This document shows, in pieces, positions 12,380 through 23,709 of a stretch of DNA of 64,000 nt. The translations under genes were made by a program, and so were the position numbers. Under the pieces are notes generated by a model, which saw only the letters and a list, made by a program, of their open reading frames with translations, was not told the origin of the DNA and ran no database searches. The stretch is from Gonatopus flavifemur (taxonomy: Eukaryota > Arthropoda > Insecta > Hymenoptera > Dryinidae): NCBI GenBank assembly GCA_018340375.1, contig JAFFJZ010000106.1, positions 1 to 64,000 of the forward strand, read 5' to 3'. Position 1 is the first letter of the stretch, and each line of letters starts with the position of its first letter.

Positions 12380-13159
12380 TCAGAGTTATCGCATTATTTT
12401 CCCCATCACGTTAATTTGCATTCATCTGTGATGAAGAGGCCTCGTGATTTCCTAAAAATATATAAAATTCATCAAATCATTGAAAAATGCTAACTATCCT
12501 TGATAACTTCAATAATAACCTTAACAGTAACTTGTATAATATGTTACGTTTATCATTTTCAATTTTGGGAGTGGGGAGAAGTAATCCAGAAAAAATATTT
12601 AACGCCTCACGAACAAGATTGAAGAAATACTAGTATTAGACCATTAACAAAAATTTTGGTGTAAGACTTCTCGGAAGTACTTTCAAGAAATCAATACATT
12701 CTCCTATTGAAGAATTATTCAATACAATGACGTTTTAAAACTATTGAAGTATTTTCAGGACCTAAAGAACGAGCGAAACTTCGCTACGTACTTCCCCAAC
12801 AACTAAGCAATGAATACAAATGTTTCATATCCAGTGATGAAGCACGGGACTGGACTCTAAATATCAGATTGAAACTACAAATGATTCCTCAAAATTAGGC
12901 GAACAGGTATGAACATATTGTCCTATAAATATAAATAATTTTCGTAACGTGTTTCCTCATGCTTAGAAATTATTTTTGATTTTTAATTTTTATTCAGAGC
13001 GGAATTCTAGCAGTGCACTTAAGCGCTGCGTATTCAAAATTTACATTCATTACTTAGTTGCTCAATAAGTAGGGAGCAAAGTTTCATCTGTTCCTTCTGA
13101 TTCTCCAGGGTCGTTAGGAATTCTCGCACAAAAAATTTGGTTGATGCACTTATGTCACC
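12380..13159 (-). CDS. Two middle exons of the accessory gene (13159-13045, 12451-12380)
   Basis: The upstream exon (acceptor TTTTAG, 13160-13161) encodes a charged helix, KFFVREFLTTLENQKEQMK, at the place where DUF4806 proteins have a coiled segment. The downstream exon is 72 nt with a TTTTTAG acceptor and a GTGAGT donor. Its best frame has one TAA, so it is mutated. Intron 13044-12452 carries no insertion. Confidence 0.45.
12759..12898 (+). CDS. Possible terminal exon on the plus strand, unknown
   Basis: An ATTTTCAG acceptor at 12751-12758 opens about 46 residues of protein-like sequence (ERAKLRYVLPQQLSNEY, DEARDWTLNIR) ending in TAG at 12896-12898. It is the only plus-strand exon-like block in this region and opposes the accessory gene. 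No domain is recognised and no upstream exon was found. Confidence 0.3.
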
Positions 13160-13222
13160 CTAAAATGTGGAGATAACTCGAATCAAGTTTAGATATAAAT
13201 GAACGATTGTATTTCAAATATA

Positions 13223-13793
13223 CGGGGTGTTTCAGAATTCACTGAAAAACCAAACAGGCGTCATGCTGCAGCCAAGATGCAATAATTTCCCGTTTGAAAA
13301 AGAATTTTCCGACGCTCAGTTCTCGAGATATGAGCATTTTTAGGTTTTTTTTCAAACCCAAATCATCCAACAGCATTATGTGCTACGTACTAGAGCTTGA
13401 TACCATTCGCTAAGTTGGAAAACAGTGGATCTCTGGGAAAAAATTGAACTATCCTATCATTTTTTGTTCCAGAGCTACAGCGATTTGAAGTTGCTGAGTT
13501 CTGATTGGCTGAAAGCTCAAAAATTTCAAATCGCTGTAGCTCTGGAAGAAAGGATGATAGGATAGTTTAATGTTTTTCCCAGAGATCCGCCGTTTTCCAA
13601 CTTAGCGAATGGTGTCAAGCTCCAGTACGTAGCACATAATGCTGTTGAGTGATTTGGATTTGAAAAAGAATCTCAAAATGCTCATATCTCGAGAACTAAG
13701 CGTCGGAAAATTTTTTTCTAAACGGGAAATTATTGCATTTTGGCTGCAGAATGACGCCTGTGAAGTTTTTTCAGTGAATTCTGAAACACCCAG
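13223..13793. mobile_element. Palindromic MITE, TA-flanked (mariner-type)
   Basis: 571 bp, almost entirely a palindrome: termini C(G/T)GGGTGTTTCAGAATTC, with the arms meeting near 13500 around gagttctgattggct. TA lies on both sides. No transposase. It sits in an intron, 60 bp from an exon donor. Open frames inside it (13602-13899) are shadows of the palindrome. Confidence 0.85.
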
Positions 13794-13853
13794 TATAATA
13801 CACCCTGCAATGACGAGAATATTGAACGAATATTTGATTTCTCCAAATCTTAC

Positions 13854-14090
13854 CATCGATATCAGACAGGATCAAACAATCGGAGTTTTTATTATGTGAA
13901 TCTACATTAGAATTAGAATTTTCATCTTCGTTCCCAGCACTGGATTCATCACTGTTTCCATGATTGTTGTAATCATTATCTCCATCATTGTTTACATCAT
14001 TTTCATCATTTTTATTGTCACTTTCTCCGTCGTTATCATATACCATCACATTCAATGAAAATGGATGACCTTCCAAAGTTTCCGGAACTT
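13854..14090 (-). CDS. Acidic Asn/Asp-rich middle exon
   Basis: Open minus-strand block from an AG acceptor at 14091-14092 to a GTAAGA donor at 13853-13848. It encodes about 79 residues dominated by Asp, Asn, Glu and Ser, a likely disordered linker. No catalytic motif is seen. Confidence 0.45.
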
Positions 14091-14787
14091 CTGATACCGA
14101 CATCATAAGCCATAGAAAAATCATTTCAAATTTGAGTAAAAAAGTTGGAAGATTCAAACCACACAATTACAACGAATTATAAATATACTGGAAGATCAAG
14201 AATGTCAAAATGTTTGAACTCTTCGAGCAATCGGACTGGAATTGTCTACGAATGATACTATAAACATGTGTATGTAATCTGTAACGTACACTTACGCACC
14301 ACCACAATAATAAATCTTTGCGCATGCAGCTGAATTACGCACATTCTCATGTCACATGTAGACACTTTCAGGCGTTCATTGCTCGAAGAATTGAATGAAC
14401 ATAGCTAAATTCATGTTGGATATTCAGAAAGAAAATATGGGGCCGTCCATAAAGTACAAAACCCCGTTTTTCCTACTTTCTGAGACCCCTACCCCCGTGT
14501 GGCTCTGACGTGGTTTGTCTCTGAAAACCCTCTTCCCCCACGTGGGAACGTAGTTTGCTTTGCGTTTAATCAAATTCATTTCAATCAGATGAATTTTTAT
14601 TCAAATATGAACCTGATAGAATTCTATTCAATTGGAATAAAATATTTATTCCATTGAAACAAATTTTCATTCGTTTCAAACAAAATTTATTCGAATCAAA
14701 TTAAATCTTTGTTATATAACGGGTTTTTTCCGTAGGTGAAAGACGAAAAATCTCGTTATATACGTAAAAGAAAATGAAGCACTTTCC

Positions 14788-14850
14788 CAACCGGAGTGGC
14801 TCGATTGGAAAAGCGAGTGGGTACCCGCTCCTGGTTTTAAGCTCTCGATA
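14788..14850 (+). other. tRNA-like (SINE head?) segment
   Basis: GTGGCTCGATTGGAAAAGC resembles a pol III A box, gagtgggtacccgctc can form a hairpin in the anticodon-arm position, and TGGTTTTAAGCTC resembles a degenerate B box. It does not fold into a standard tRNA by eye. Confidence 0.3.
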
Positions 14851-15039
14851 AGATATAGATTCTCTTATCTTGCACCCCCAGTGTAGTGGTTAAGGTTAAA
14901 GTGAAAGAAATTTAGATGTGGAGGAATCCGTTTAACAAATACTTTATCCCGTTCCAAGAATCCATGGAAAACATGAAACAGATGAGATTTTGTTTATAAA
15001 CCTTCATATGAGAATTTCCGAAAATGATCTGAATGTACA

Positions 15040-15530
15040 ATGAGTAAATCAGATATAATCTTGATTTACTGATATTTCTACAAGAGTTCCCGAAGAGGAA
15101 CTCGTAATGTACAAAAGGTGAACAGATATAATTCTATTACAGATGATTCTAAGGGAGTTTTCGAAAAGAAAACTCGTAATGTACAAAGATTGAAAGTATA
15201 TAATTTTATTACAGATGATTCCACGAGTGTTTTCGAAAGGAAACTCGTAATGTACGAAGATTGAAAGTATATAATTTTATTACAGATGATCCGGCAAGAG
15301 TTTTCGAGAGGAAACGCGTAATGTACAAAGATTGACCATATATAATTGGATTACGTATGTTTCTACGAGAGCCTTTCGGAAAGAAACTTGTAATGTACAA
15401 TGAATGAGAAACCGAATATGTACTTATTTCAGATGATACTACGACAATTTTTGAACAGAAAACTCGTCACGTACAAAGATCGAACGTATATAATTCTGTT
15501 ATAGATGTTTCTACGAGAAAATTCCCTTGG
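15040..15530. repeat. Tandem repeat, unit about 72 bp, about six to seven copies
   Basis: The words acagatgat, gagttttcga, aaactcgtaatgtacaaag and tatataattttatt recur in that order with a spacing of 71-74 bp from about 15040 to 15530. Copies diverge by a few substitutions each, so this is an old array. Confidence 0.8.
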
Positions 15531-15694
15531 AGTCGTGTATACCGTGTGTATAGAGGAAGAGGAGGAAGAAACAACTAATATATTTTTCTTTCCTCTTTCG
15601 CTCTTGACTCACCGTGGTGGGAGAGAAGAGTACACGTTAAGTACTTCTTTCCGAACAAAAAGGCAACGAGGTGATGGTTACTTCTGATGGTCCT

Positions 15695-15698
<4 letters not shown>

Positions 15699-15730
<32 letters not shown>
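15699..15730. repeat. (TC)16 microsatellite
   Basis: Uninterrupted TC dinucleotide run. Confidence 0.95.
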
Positions 15731-15734
<4 letters not shown>

Positions 15735-17011
15735 GGACGAAGATCGGAGACGTGCCGGTTCACGATTAAATTTAACGCGATTTGAATGCCAAAAATTAGT
15801 TGATTACACTGAATTTCACTGATTTTATTATAACAGACAAGAAAACTGATTTTATTCGCGAATCTCGGTTGGAAGTATAGACTTATTCTACAAAGTCACG
15901 TTTCACTAAGTTGCAATCGTGACTAAGGCAAAAGGAATGATTTTTTTGAGAAACGTTGCGTTGAAAAAAATTATCGCAACATGAATTTCCTACAAAAGAC
16001 GCCGTGGAACCTTCCAAAGGGACACACTTTTACGATTTATTGCGAACTTGAAGTATGTAATCGTCAACTTGGCTTCAATCGTATCCTCGTTTCTACCCTC
16101 TTGCGGAAAAGGGCGGACTTGTCTTCGCGTATGGAAAATCAGCTGTTCAACAAAACTTTCGCGTAACGAATCTCCCGATTTTTCATTGTCCGTCCTATTT
16201 ACGTGTTTTCCATCTGGGTGATGGAACACGCCAGATCCTGGCAAGAGGGGTTTTTCTGCCGACTCAACTGCCTGATCAGCAGTGATTAGTCAACTTGATA
16301 TTCGTGAAGAGAGAGAGACACGGGTATATGGGTACCGTGAACGAAGATAGCGAATTCGCGGGTCTCGAAAATATGCATCGATGTGGACATCGATGCGAGC
16401 TCTGACCTAGATTTCTTTCTTCCTGCTCAGCGTTTTGTTTGAGCGTACATTTATTTCTTACATGCTATGGGTCGATATATGTATATGTTTAAATATATAT
16501 TTTAAATAATGTTTGGGACCCGACTTTCCTTTGATTTGAAATAGTCCACGCACTGGAATACAGGCGGGAATAGGGGTTGTATTCTTCAGTATTCCGGGAG
16601 CGAGATTCATCGTCACGTAACATCTTATTCGACCTGATGAAATATCTACCTGGTTAATATTTAAATGAATCAATTTTCTGGGTGTTTATGTTGAATTTCC
16701 TTCCAAACACAAGATGAATAATAAACCATGTACACGCAGAAAAATAATCTAAGAACATGGTATTATTGTATCAAATGTGGTCACAAGTACTTGTTCACAA
16801 ACATTGAACTCTATAATATACTGGAATGAGCACTGGCTAAATTTCCTATATGATCTTTCGTCGGTGTGAAATGCAAAATAGGATGGCACTGTTCCTCTTT
16901 GATACATACATCTTGAAGAAGGACGATGAGATTAAGTAGTGTCTGCTTTTTTTTCTCGCACAATGTACTTCACTATCTCTCTCTTAGGAGAGATTATTGG
17001 ATGGTGCTCAT

Positions 17012-17162
17012 CCCTGGTTAAAGAATCCCATTGAATTCGAAGTAAACCCATTGATTCCTATTGATTCCGATGCAGAGAAACGATTGATTTCCATTCATGA
17101 ATGAGGCTCAATGTGTTTTCTGCATCGGAATCAATGGGACCAATGGGATTGTTTAACCAGGG
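17012..17162. mobile_element. Small palindromic MITE nested in a second inverted repeat
   Basis: The termini CCCTGGTTAAAGAATCCC and (reverse strand) CCCTGGTTAAACAATCCC bound about 150 bp of palindromic sequence. It interrupts a larger degenerate inverted repeat: tataatatactggaat near 16812 pairs with attccagtatattata at 17163. So there are two nested events. Confidence 0.65.
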
Positions 17163-17497
17163 ATTCCAGTATATTATAGCGTTCAATGGTCACAAGTGAT
17201 GGTCTCAAAGCCTTTCTCACAGAAATTAGTAAAAATGATTGAAATTGTAATATTTTGTCCACATTTGAAAAGTACTTCTCAAGAGATGAGACATAATAAT
17301 GCCCCCCTGATTCACTAAAGAATTTCGTAATTTTTATTGTATTATTTTTCTTTATATAGTTCGCGACCAAACATCCCTTTCCTTCTGTGTTGCTCAGCGT
17401 AGCATTCAATTTCACTCCTTCCTTCCCTTTTATCGGCCAAGTAGTTTATGGACGACTCCTATATGAAATGGAAATAAACTGACTGTAATGAACTTAC

Positions 17498-17650
17498 AAT
17501 GTCCTGTGAATTTTCTTGTACTGCGTCTTGAAAAACAGGATTGACAGAAATCATTGGTATCTGATTTTGAATTGAACATAAAGGATCAGTAACATCTTCA
17601 CTCCTACAGACCTGATAATGAGATGGAGGAGGTTTTATGGGGATCTTCGA
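17498..17650 (-). CDS. Middle exon of the accessory gene
   Basis: Open minus-strand block ending in a perfect GTAAGT donor (17497-17492). It encodes a Pro/Ser/Gln-containing segment. The upstream boundary is unsettled, because a TGA lies just 5' of it in this frame and more than one AG is possible. Confidence 0.4.
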
Positions 17651-18083
17651 TTTCTTCAATCATGGCTCTAGAAAGTATAGGAATTCAACACGTTAAGAGA
17701 ATTATTCGCAATTTCCTCACATAGTACATCAGAATATGTATTTCAATAAAATTCTTGAACAGTTTGTCGAAAAAAAGGCTCCACAAGTAGACAGGGTTGA
17801 ACATTTTTGAATAAAATTTCCATCAAATATGACGGAAGAATTCTCCAGTTATATGACCGAGCAGTGATTTGAATTTCAAGTACAGCTAAATTGAGTTTCA
17901 ATTACGGATATATAGTTTATTACGGATTGGAATATTTTTATTACTTTTATATTAATCGCACTTTGAATTATTGTGAAAATGGATGATTGAACATACAAGT
18001 GTATTTCAAAAACACAAGAAATTTCAAACCGTTTATTCCAAACTATTCGAAAGTGCTTCAATAAACTTAAAATTCAGTGTATA
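17651..18083. other. Intron, no gene seen
   Basis: AT-rich. Nothing recognised before the mariner end at 18084. Confidence 0.4.
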
Positions 18084-19405
18084 CGAGGTGTGTTCAAAAA
18101 ATAAGGTGACTTTGTATTTTTAAGAAAAAATATTTATTTATTTATCAATATTTATGTTGTCCCCTCCAAAGTAATCCCCCTCAGATACAATACACTTATG
18201 CCAACGGTTTTTCCAATCCTCAAAGCACTTCTCATAAGCACTTTTCGGTATAGCCTTGAGCTCTTCCAGCGATGCAGTCTTTCTTTCTTCAATCGTTGCA
18301 AATCTCCGTCCTTTCATAGGTCTCTTTAGTTTTGGGAACAAGAAAAAGTCACATGGGGCCAAATCCGGTGAATATGGTGGCTGAGGCATGATTGTGGTGT
18401 TGTTTTTGGCCAAAAAATCTTTCACAAGCGAAGATGAGTGAGCAGGGGCATTATCGTGATGCAAAAGCCATGAATTATTTTTCCAAAATTCTGGACGTTT
18501 TCTTCGTATTGCTTCTCGCGAACGGCGCATAACTTCAAGATAATATTGTTTATTGACCGTACGACCATATGGTAAGAACTCCTGATGCACCACGCCATGG
18601 TAATCGAAGAAAACAGTGAGCAAAACTTTGACATTTGATCGAACTTGGCGTGCTTTTTTCGGTCTTGGCTCATCTGGGGTCTTCCATTGAGACGATTGGA
18701 CTTTGGTTTCGACATCATAACCATATACCCATGATTCGTCACCAGTTATGACCCTTTTGAGTAAATCTGGGTTGTCGTTGACGTCATTCAACAGTTCTTG
18801 AACGATGCTCATGCGACGGTTCTTTTGGTCAAAATTTAGCAATTTCGGAACAAACTTCGCTGACACACGTCTCATGCCCAAAACGTTAGAAAAAATTCCA
18901 TGGCACGAGCCAAGCGATAAACCAACATCCTCAGCAACTTCTCTGATAGTGATTCGACGATTTTCCAAAACAATTTTCTTCACTGCTTGAACGTTTTCAT
19001 CAGTTGTTGACGTGCTTGGGCGTCCAGAGCGAGGCTCGTCACTGGCATCTCCCCGGCCATCTTGGAAGAGTTTGTACCACTTGTAAACATTTGTTTTACT
19101 CAGAACAGTTTCACCGTATGCTACTGTCAACATTTTAAGTGTTTCGGAGCACTTGATTTTATTTTTTACACAAAATTTGATGCAAATCCTTTGATCCATA
19201 TTTTTCGATAGCAAGAAATCGCCGAGCACGCAAAACACTTACAACCTTTACGCCTCTCACAACCAAACAAAAAATGCTATACACTTGAAACTTGGTACAG
19301 ATGTTCGGGAAGAGTGTGCCAACATAACAAAACAAAAAAATCGATAATCGAAAGTACGTTGCCCGCGAAATTTGAAAAGTCACCTTACTTTTTGAACACA
19401 CCTCG
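18084..19405 (-). mobile_element. Mariner element, DD34D, open transposase
   Basis: 1322 bp with terminal inverted repeats of about 30 bp beginning CGAGGTGTGTTCAAAAA at both ends, flanked by TA (18082-18083 and 19406-19407). The arms differ by one or two bases near the ends. It carries an uninterrupted transposase gene in minus orientation and sits in an accessory-gene intron. Confidence 0.95.
18138..19199 (-). CDS. Mariner transposase, apparently intact
   Basis: 353 residues from the ATG at 19199; the family is usually 345-355. I prefer this start (MDQRICIKFCVKNKIKC) over one 13 codons upstream because it begins exactly at the conserved mariner N terminus. N-terminal helix-turn-helix regions (residues about 5-110, with KTNVYKWYKLF and ITIREVAEDV) are followed by the catalytic core. 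Asp154 lies in TGDESWVYGYD, Asp249 in HHDNAPAH and Asp284 in the YSPDLAPCDFFLFPKLK box, with 34 residues between the last two (DD34D). No stop or frameshift was seen. The enzyme excises and inserts the element at TA. Confidence 0.93.
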   Translation of the reverse strand: MDQRICIKFCVKNKIKCSETLKMLTVAYGETVLSKTNVYKWYKLFQDGRGDASDEPRSGRPSTSTTDENVQAVKKIVLENRRITIREVAEDVGLSLGSCHGIFSNVLGMRRVSAKFVPKLLNFDQKNRRMSIVQELLNDVNDNPDLLKRVITGDESWVYGYDVETKVQSSQWKTPDEPRPKKARQVRSNVKVLLTVFFDYHGVVHQEFLPYGRTVNKQYYLEVMRRSREAIRRKRPEFWKNNSWLLHHDNAPAHSSSLVKDFLAKNNTTIMPQPPYSPDLAPCDFFLFPKLKRPMKGRRFATIEERKTASLEELKAIPKSAYEKCFEDWKNRWHKCIVSEGDYFGGDNINIDK

Positions 19406-19407
19406 TA

Positions 19408-20219
19408 TAGTACACTGTATGTAACTTCTTCAGTGTATGTAGAATTGCTGTATAGAGCAATATTTTGGTTTTGATTGGAACATTTTCAAATAATTTAGAA
19501 TAAACGACTTGGCTCGGACGAAACACTTGAAAAATGCACAGTGCTGATAACAATAGGTTGTGATATCTACATTATAACCTCAATTTGGGTTTGAAAGTAA
19601 TCTTATTGTTATTTGCACCATATATCTTCCTCAATGCATCAACAGTAACGTGAAATCACCTATTTTCAACCATTTTGTTGAATCTGATCACTTGATGTTT
19701 TAAGAAAAACTCATTATACAAGTTTATATTTGATGAACAGAGGTAAGCAGATCCACAAGTATCCCGCATATTACAATAAGATTCAATTTATGTCCAGGAG
19801 TGTAGAAATAATTATTCGAAGAAGTATTAGACGGGCGGAAGGCGCTAGTCGAAAATAGGGTGTTTCACGTTATCCCCTGAAGTAGGATAAATAAAAATAT
19901 CACTATTGTTATTAGACAGTGTAGTAGTAGAAGTAGTGAAAATCTGTGATGAAAAAAACATGTGATTTTGATACCCGTGTATTGCATCAGTTTATAATGT
20001 ATTCAAAAAAATTTTTTTTCAATGTTTGATAAAATACATAACGTGATGTGCTATTTGAGCTATTCTTATGAGATGATATGATGAGCTTGTGAGGACTTTA
20101 ACAATTCATCTCTAACCGTTGGAGTACGAGAACTTACCTATATTTTTTGAATCACTGAAGGGTTTTTTTATTTTTATTTTACGCTTTGAAGGTGGATTCT
20201 GAGTTTACTGCAGAGTCAC
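19408..20219. other. Intron, no gene seen
   Basis: AT-rich, with no open block bounded by splice sites and no clear repeat. Confidence 0.4.
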
Positions 20220-20479
20220 TTGAAACTGCCCGTCATCAGAAGTATCTATTTGTTGCGAGATTTGTTCTGCCGAACGGGGTTGTTCGAAGGTTTCAAATGG
20301 TCCCCAATTCCTTCGAATGTATAAGTATACCAATCGTCGAGTGGTTGAAAAGATGGTGATTTCCATTTTGAGGGTGGGATTTGGGTTCGTGGATATCTAA
20401 TGGTCCTATGGGAAAAATTGACCCAACCCGCAAGGACAACAGAACACCAATCTTCGCATAAAACAACATAGTAAGTCTG
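20220..20479 (-). CDS. N-terminal exon of the accessory gene
   Basis: Acceptor TTTGTTTTTCAG at 20480-20491 (minus); donor GTGACT at 20219. The first part encodes VVLCEDWCSVVLAGWV followed by a Pro/Trp-rich segment, like the short N-terminal module of DUF4806 proteins. A second frame then gives a Ser/Gln/Asp-rich tail (EQISQQIDTSDD) up to the donor, so a frameshift near 20330 is likely. Confidence 0.4.
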
Positions 20480-20491
20480 AAAAACAAATTT

Positions 20492-21622
20492 ATGGTTATA
20501 TTCATTAGGATTATATGTTTGCAGGAACAATTTAGAATCACTGACATTAAATATAAAAAAGTGTTATCCAATATCAAGCAAAATATTTAATCAAAATAAA
20601 TTCATATGATTTCAAATTTGGAGCGAAATACCCAGAGAGAACCGTAAGTTCTCGAAATGTTTTAGAAACGGGTCCTATGTTTCGCGACCTCTACACTACG
20701 TTTTCAAACATTTTCAAATCAAGGATGTTTGACTCCAATATATTTGATGTAGGATCTGTTTGAAATGAAAATATTAGCAGAAATATATTGGATTTAATGA
20801 TTTATAAAGACTAATCCAATATGCTCATAACGTTTTGTGAGAATGTAAATGAAATGAACCCGGACATTTTCATGTTTCAGAAACGTACATGCGACCCCTT
20901 CAGCACCTCACAAAACGTTGACGAAATCGTGAGGTTTTGTGAATGTTTACAAAACGTCCCAGTGCTGTATAGGTATTGTTTTGTTGCGAATAGTGGAAAA
21001 TGACTATATGTATAACATCGAGAAAGGATTAGATAAAAAAAGTGATCACATATGGTTTGCAATAAGTACTTGTTGTATCAGATAACTTCCGAATTTTCTA
21101 AAAAACTAATCAGAATTGGTGTATGGATTTTCACTGATTTTTGAAATTGCAATGAACAGAAAATTTATGATAAAAAGGTTTGTAACTATTCATAGATGCT
21201 TCTTATGAATCATTGGTTCCAGAAAGATGGAATCATTATCTTTTTGTTTTGCTGTATACAAATATTGAATATTGAACGCTAAAAAAATTATTCGATATCA
21301 TGTTTAATTAACTATTTGGCTCTTTGATCACATAATGGAAACTAATAGTCTAAATAACTGTCAAAGATCAGGTTTTCAAAAATTTTGAGGATGCAAAATG
21401 AGTTTTATTTCAAGTATTCAAGCTCTCAACATTGCAGTTCTTGAAGACAGTAGAAAGCATCTGACTGATGCGTGGAAAATCTAATATAATATCTATTCTA
21501 TGTTTTGTCAATTCCATAACATTGTCTACTATAACTTTGGCCTGATTCGGAAATTATGCACACGCTACGCTGTCATGGTTCACTCTTAATGAAACCATGA
21601 ACAAATAGTCTGATCACTTACT
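20492..21622. other. Spacer between CACTA transposase and accessory gene
   Basis: No supported coding sequence. Contains repeated acgttttg/caaaacgt words around 20830-20960 that form a weak inverted repeat. Confidence 0.35.
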
Positions 21623-22991
21623 TCAATCAGAAGTATGTAAAAGTGGGAATATGTGAAAATTATCTTTGTAGAAAAGCGGAACTGCTTTAGAAATGATATC
21701 ATCAGCTTGGTATATTTGGAGTTGTGACCACCGATTCCCAATGTGAATGCCCATGTCTCCTGAATGGCAAGGGTAGCCGGCTATGTTTGAAGTATCACTC
21801 AAGTTTTCAGCGAGTAAAACTAATTTATCATCCTTCATTCCAATATGTTGAATACGCAGGACAAGTTTATCTCGGGTGTAGCACACATTATCTCCTTTTT
21901 CGTTGCAAAATAAGGTAAAATTTTTGAATTTTATTCCTTTATAAGCATTTGAACAATTGAATGGTAAATTTTCTGCCGATGGTTTTAAAGGTATAGGAAA
22001 GTTTCGTTCGAGATTTTCCTCCATGGTGATATTTAGTGAACGCTCAGTTAAACGCCTTTGGGTTTGTCCAAGAGGTTTATCACTTTTTCTCAGCATCTTC
22101 TTTAATCGGCGAAAGTAGTTTTCAAATGGGAATGCGCTGAACATATCCAGAGGCCCATATAATTTCACATCTTCGCATAGATGAAGTGAATTATGAACAT
22201 TGTAGGTTACGTATTCTTCGCCAAACAATACTTTGAAATTTGAAACGAAATTGTGTAACAATTCGTTGGCATAACTTCCATTGATGTTGCAATCGTTTGG
22301 ATTACAAAGAATGAAAATGGCACAATGTAATGTATAAAAATGATTTATATAATGTTCTGGCAGGTAATAACGCAGCAAAACAGGCCCTGCATACAGGAGG
22401 AAGAATCTGAATTCAGTGGCTTTCCACCTTGAGAATTCATCTAAACTTCTCGGCTTTCTGCAAAACTCTACAGGTAACCAAGGACTTGAAGATTTGAGAT
22501 TTTCAGAAAGTTCGTTAATTTTAGGAGCACTGAATTTAATAGGTCCAACATTTCCATGCAAGCACAGTTTGAGCAATAATTTCACCACTCCAAGACAGAT
22601 CAGATGCATATAGTCTGTTGGAAATTGTGTCACCATCCCAAATCCTGCACGTTCAAATGGTGAATCATCGATATGATGATCTGCGTCTAAGCGTAATGAA
22701 AATCTGTCATTTGTACGTAATTGTGCGTTTTCTTTCAGGAACAGCATTCGATGATTTCTCCATTCTCCATTATCTTCGCACTTTCCACATCCACTATATC
22801 CTGTATGGTTTTTAGTGCATGTAACAAACGCTCTCAGGGTTGAAAAAAGCCGGTTTTTTAGATTTTATCCAGGCCAGTGGATAAAATTGGTCAAAATCGG
22901 TAAAATTTGGTTGAAATTGGTCAAAATTGGCTGAAATACTCAAATTTTTCATTATATCTGTTTATTTCATTATAATGTGTATGGAATAGGA

Positions 22992-23253
22992 TAGAGGCGT
23001 GCGAATCGTGTTTTTTGACTCATGAATCGAGTCGAATTGGATCAAATTTTCCGAATCGAATCGAATTCCAACAACAAAAATGCATTAAAAGTATTTCACG
23101 AAGGCTTTTTTCACCTTTGCTGATCCGAAATCGAATTCTGGCGATTCGACATTTCCAAATATTTCGTACATGAATTCTTGATGTTCGACAACGAATCGAA
23201 TCGAATATTGCGGATTCGATTTGATTCGATTTCGAATGATTCGCACAACTCTA
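22992..23253. mobile_element. hAT-type MITE with 8-bp duplication
   Basis: 262 bp. Termini TAGAGGCGTGCGAATC and TAGAGTTGTGCGAATC (reverse strand), flanked on both sides by GAATAGGA. The interior is rich in gaatcgaatcg words. It is inserted between the hAT element's end and its transposase gene. Confidence 0.85.
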
Positions 23254-23709
23254 GAATAGGATGGAACAGATTACCCTGGTCAAAGTTGCATAGCGATTCG
23301 TAAGAAAATGTTCTTGCTATGAAACATTATGGATTCTGCAACAGGAGGATATTCGTAACGTTTCATAGTAAAAATTGTAAAAATAATTTTTCATTAGGTC
23401 TCAATCTGGTGAAAAAAGGTATCGATAACACGATAGTTAAATCGATAACACGGTTTGGAATGAGTATATTCCTGAAATAATATCCAATATATTATAATGA
23501 ATACATATTTTATTACATCAAGTATATTGGCACGTATTTGAGATAAACATATATACTAATAACTTTTTTTCAATCAAGCCGTCCTAATATCACAAAAAAT
23601 TGCAAAAATCATAGAGAAAGACCTTTGGTTCCATCATAATTTTGAAGTTACAATATGTCATTTCTTAGATATGAATAAGTGAATATTGCGAAAATAAATA
23701 ATTTGAATT

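Larger units (their letters stand above)
14091..17497. other. Large intron-like interval with repeats
   Basis: No convincing coding sequence. It holds a GGCCGTCCATAAAGTA word at 14451 also seen in dispersed insect repeats, a possible tRNA-like head near 14790-14850, a 71-74-bp tandem array (15040-15530), a TC microsatellite and nested MITEs (16735-17220). The 15531-16450 part is less AT-rich but shows no motif. Confidence 0.4.
7584..20479 (-). pseudogene. Multi-exon DUF4806-like accessory gene of a CACTA/EnSpm element
   Basis: I reconstruct a spliced minus-strand gene from short open blocks bounded by good splice sites: 20479-20220, about 17650-17498, 14090-13854, 13159-13045, 12451-12380, 9217-9072, about 8612-8441 and 7708-7584 (stop at 7584-7586). 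The C-terminal exons read like the DUF4806 domain of insect proteins: LPLSPLEEF, then LSWTGAK, then a last exon with IANLIKHLRNWLNHAGDKM. The N-terminal exon resembles the short Trp-rich start of the same proteins, and the middle exons are acidic and Asn/Asp-rich. The gene lies just downstream of a CACTA transposase on the same strand, as an accessory gene of such an element would. It is damaged: an apparent frameshift near 20330 and an in-frame TAA in the 12451-12380 exon. Exon joins are inferred from splice signals only. A captured or host DUF4806 gene is the alternative. Confidence 0.6.

Noticed and set aside
13602..13899. Open frames on both strands
   Set aside because: Overlap a palindromic MITE; both are shadows of its arms.
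15505..15763. Open frames with poly-Glu or Arg-Glu runs
   Set aside because: They derive from the GA-rich stretch and the TC microsatellite.
21724..22815. Plus-strand open frames over the CACTA transposase
   Set aside because: Antisense shadows of a well-supported minus-strand coding block.
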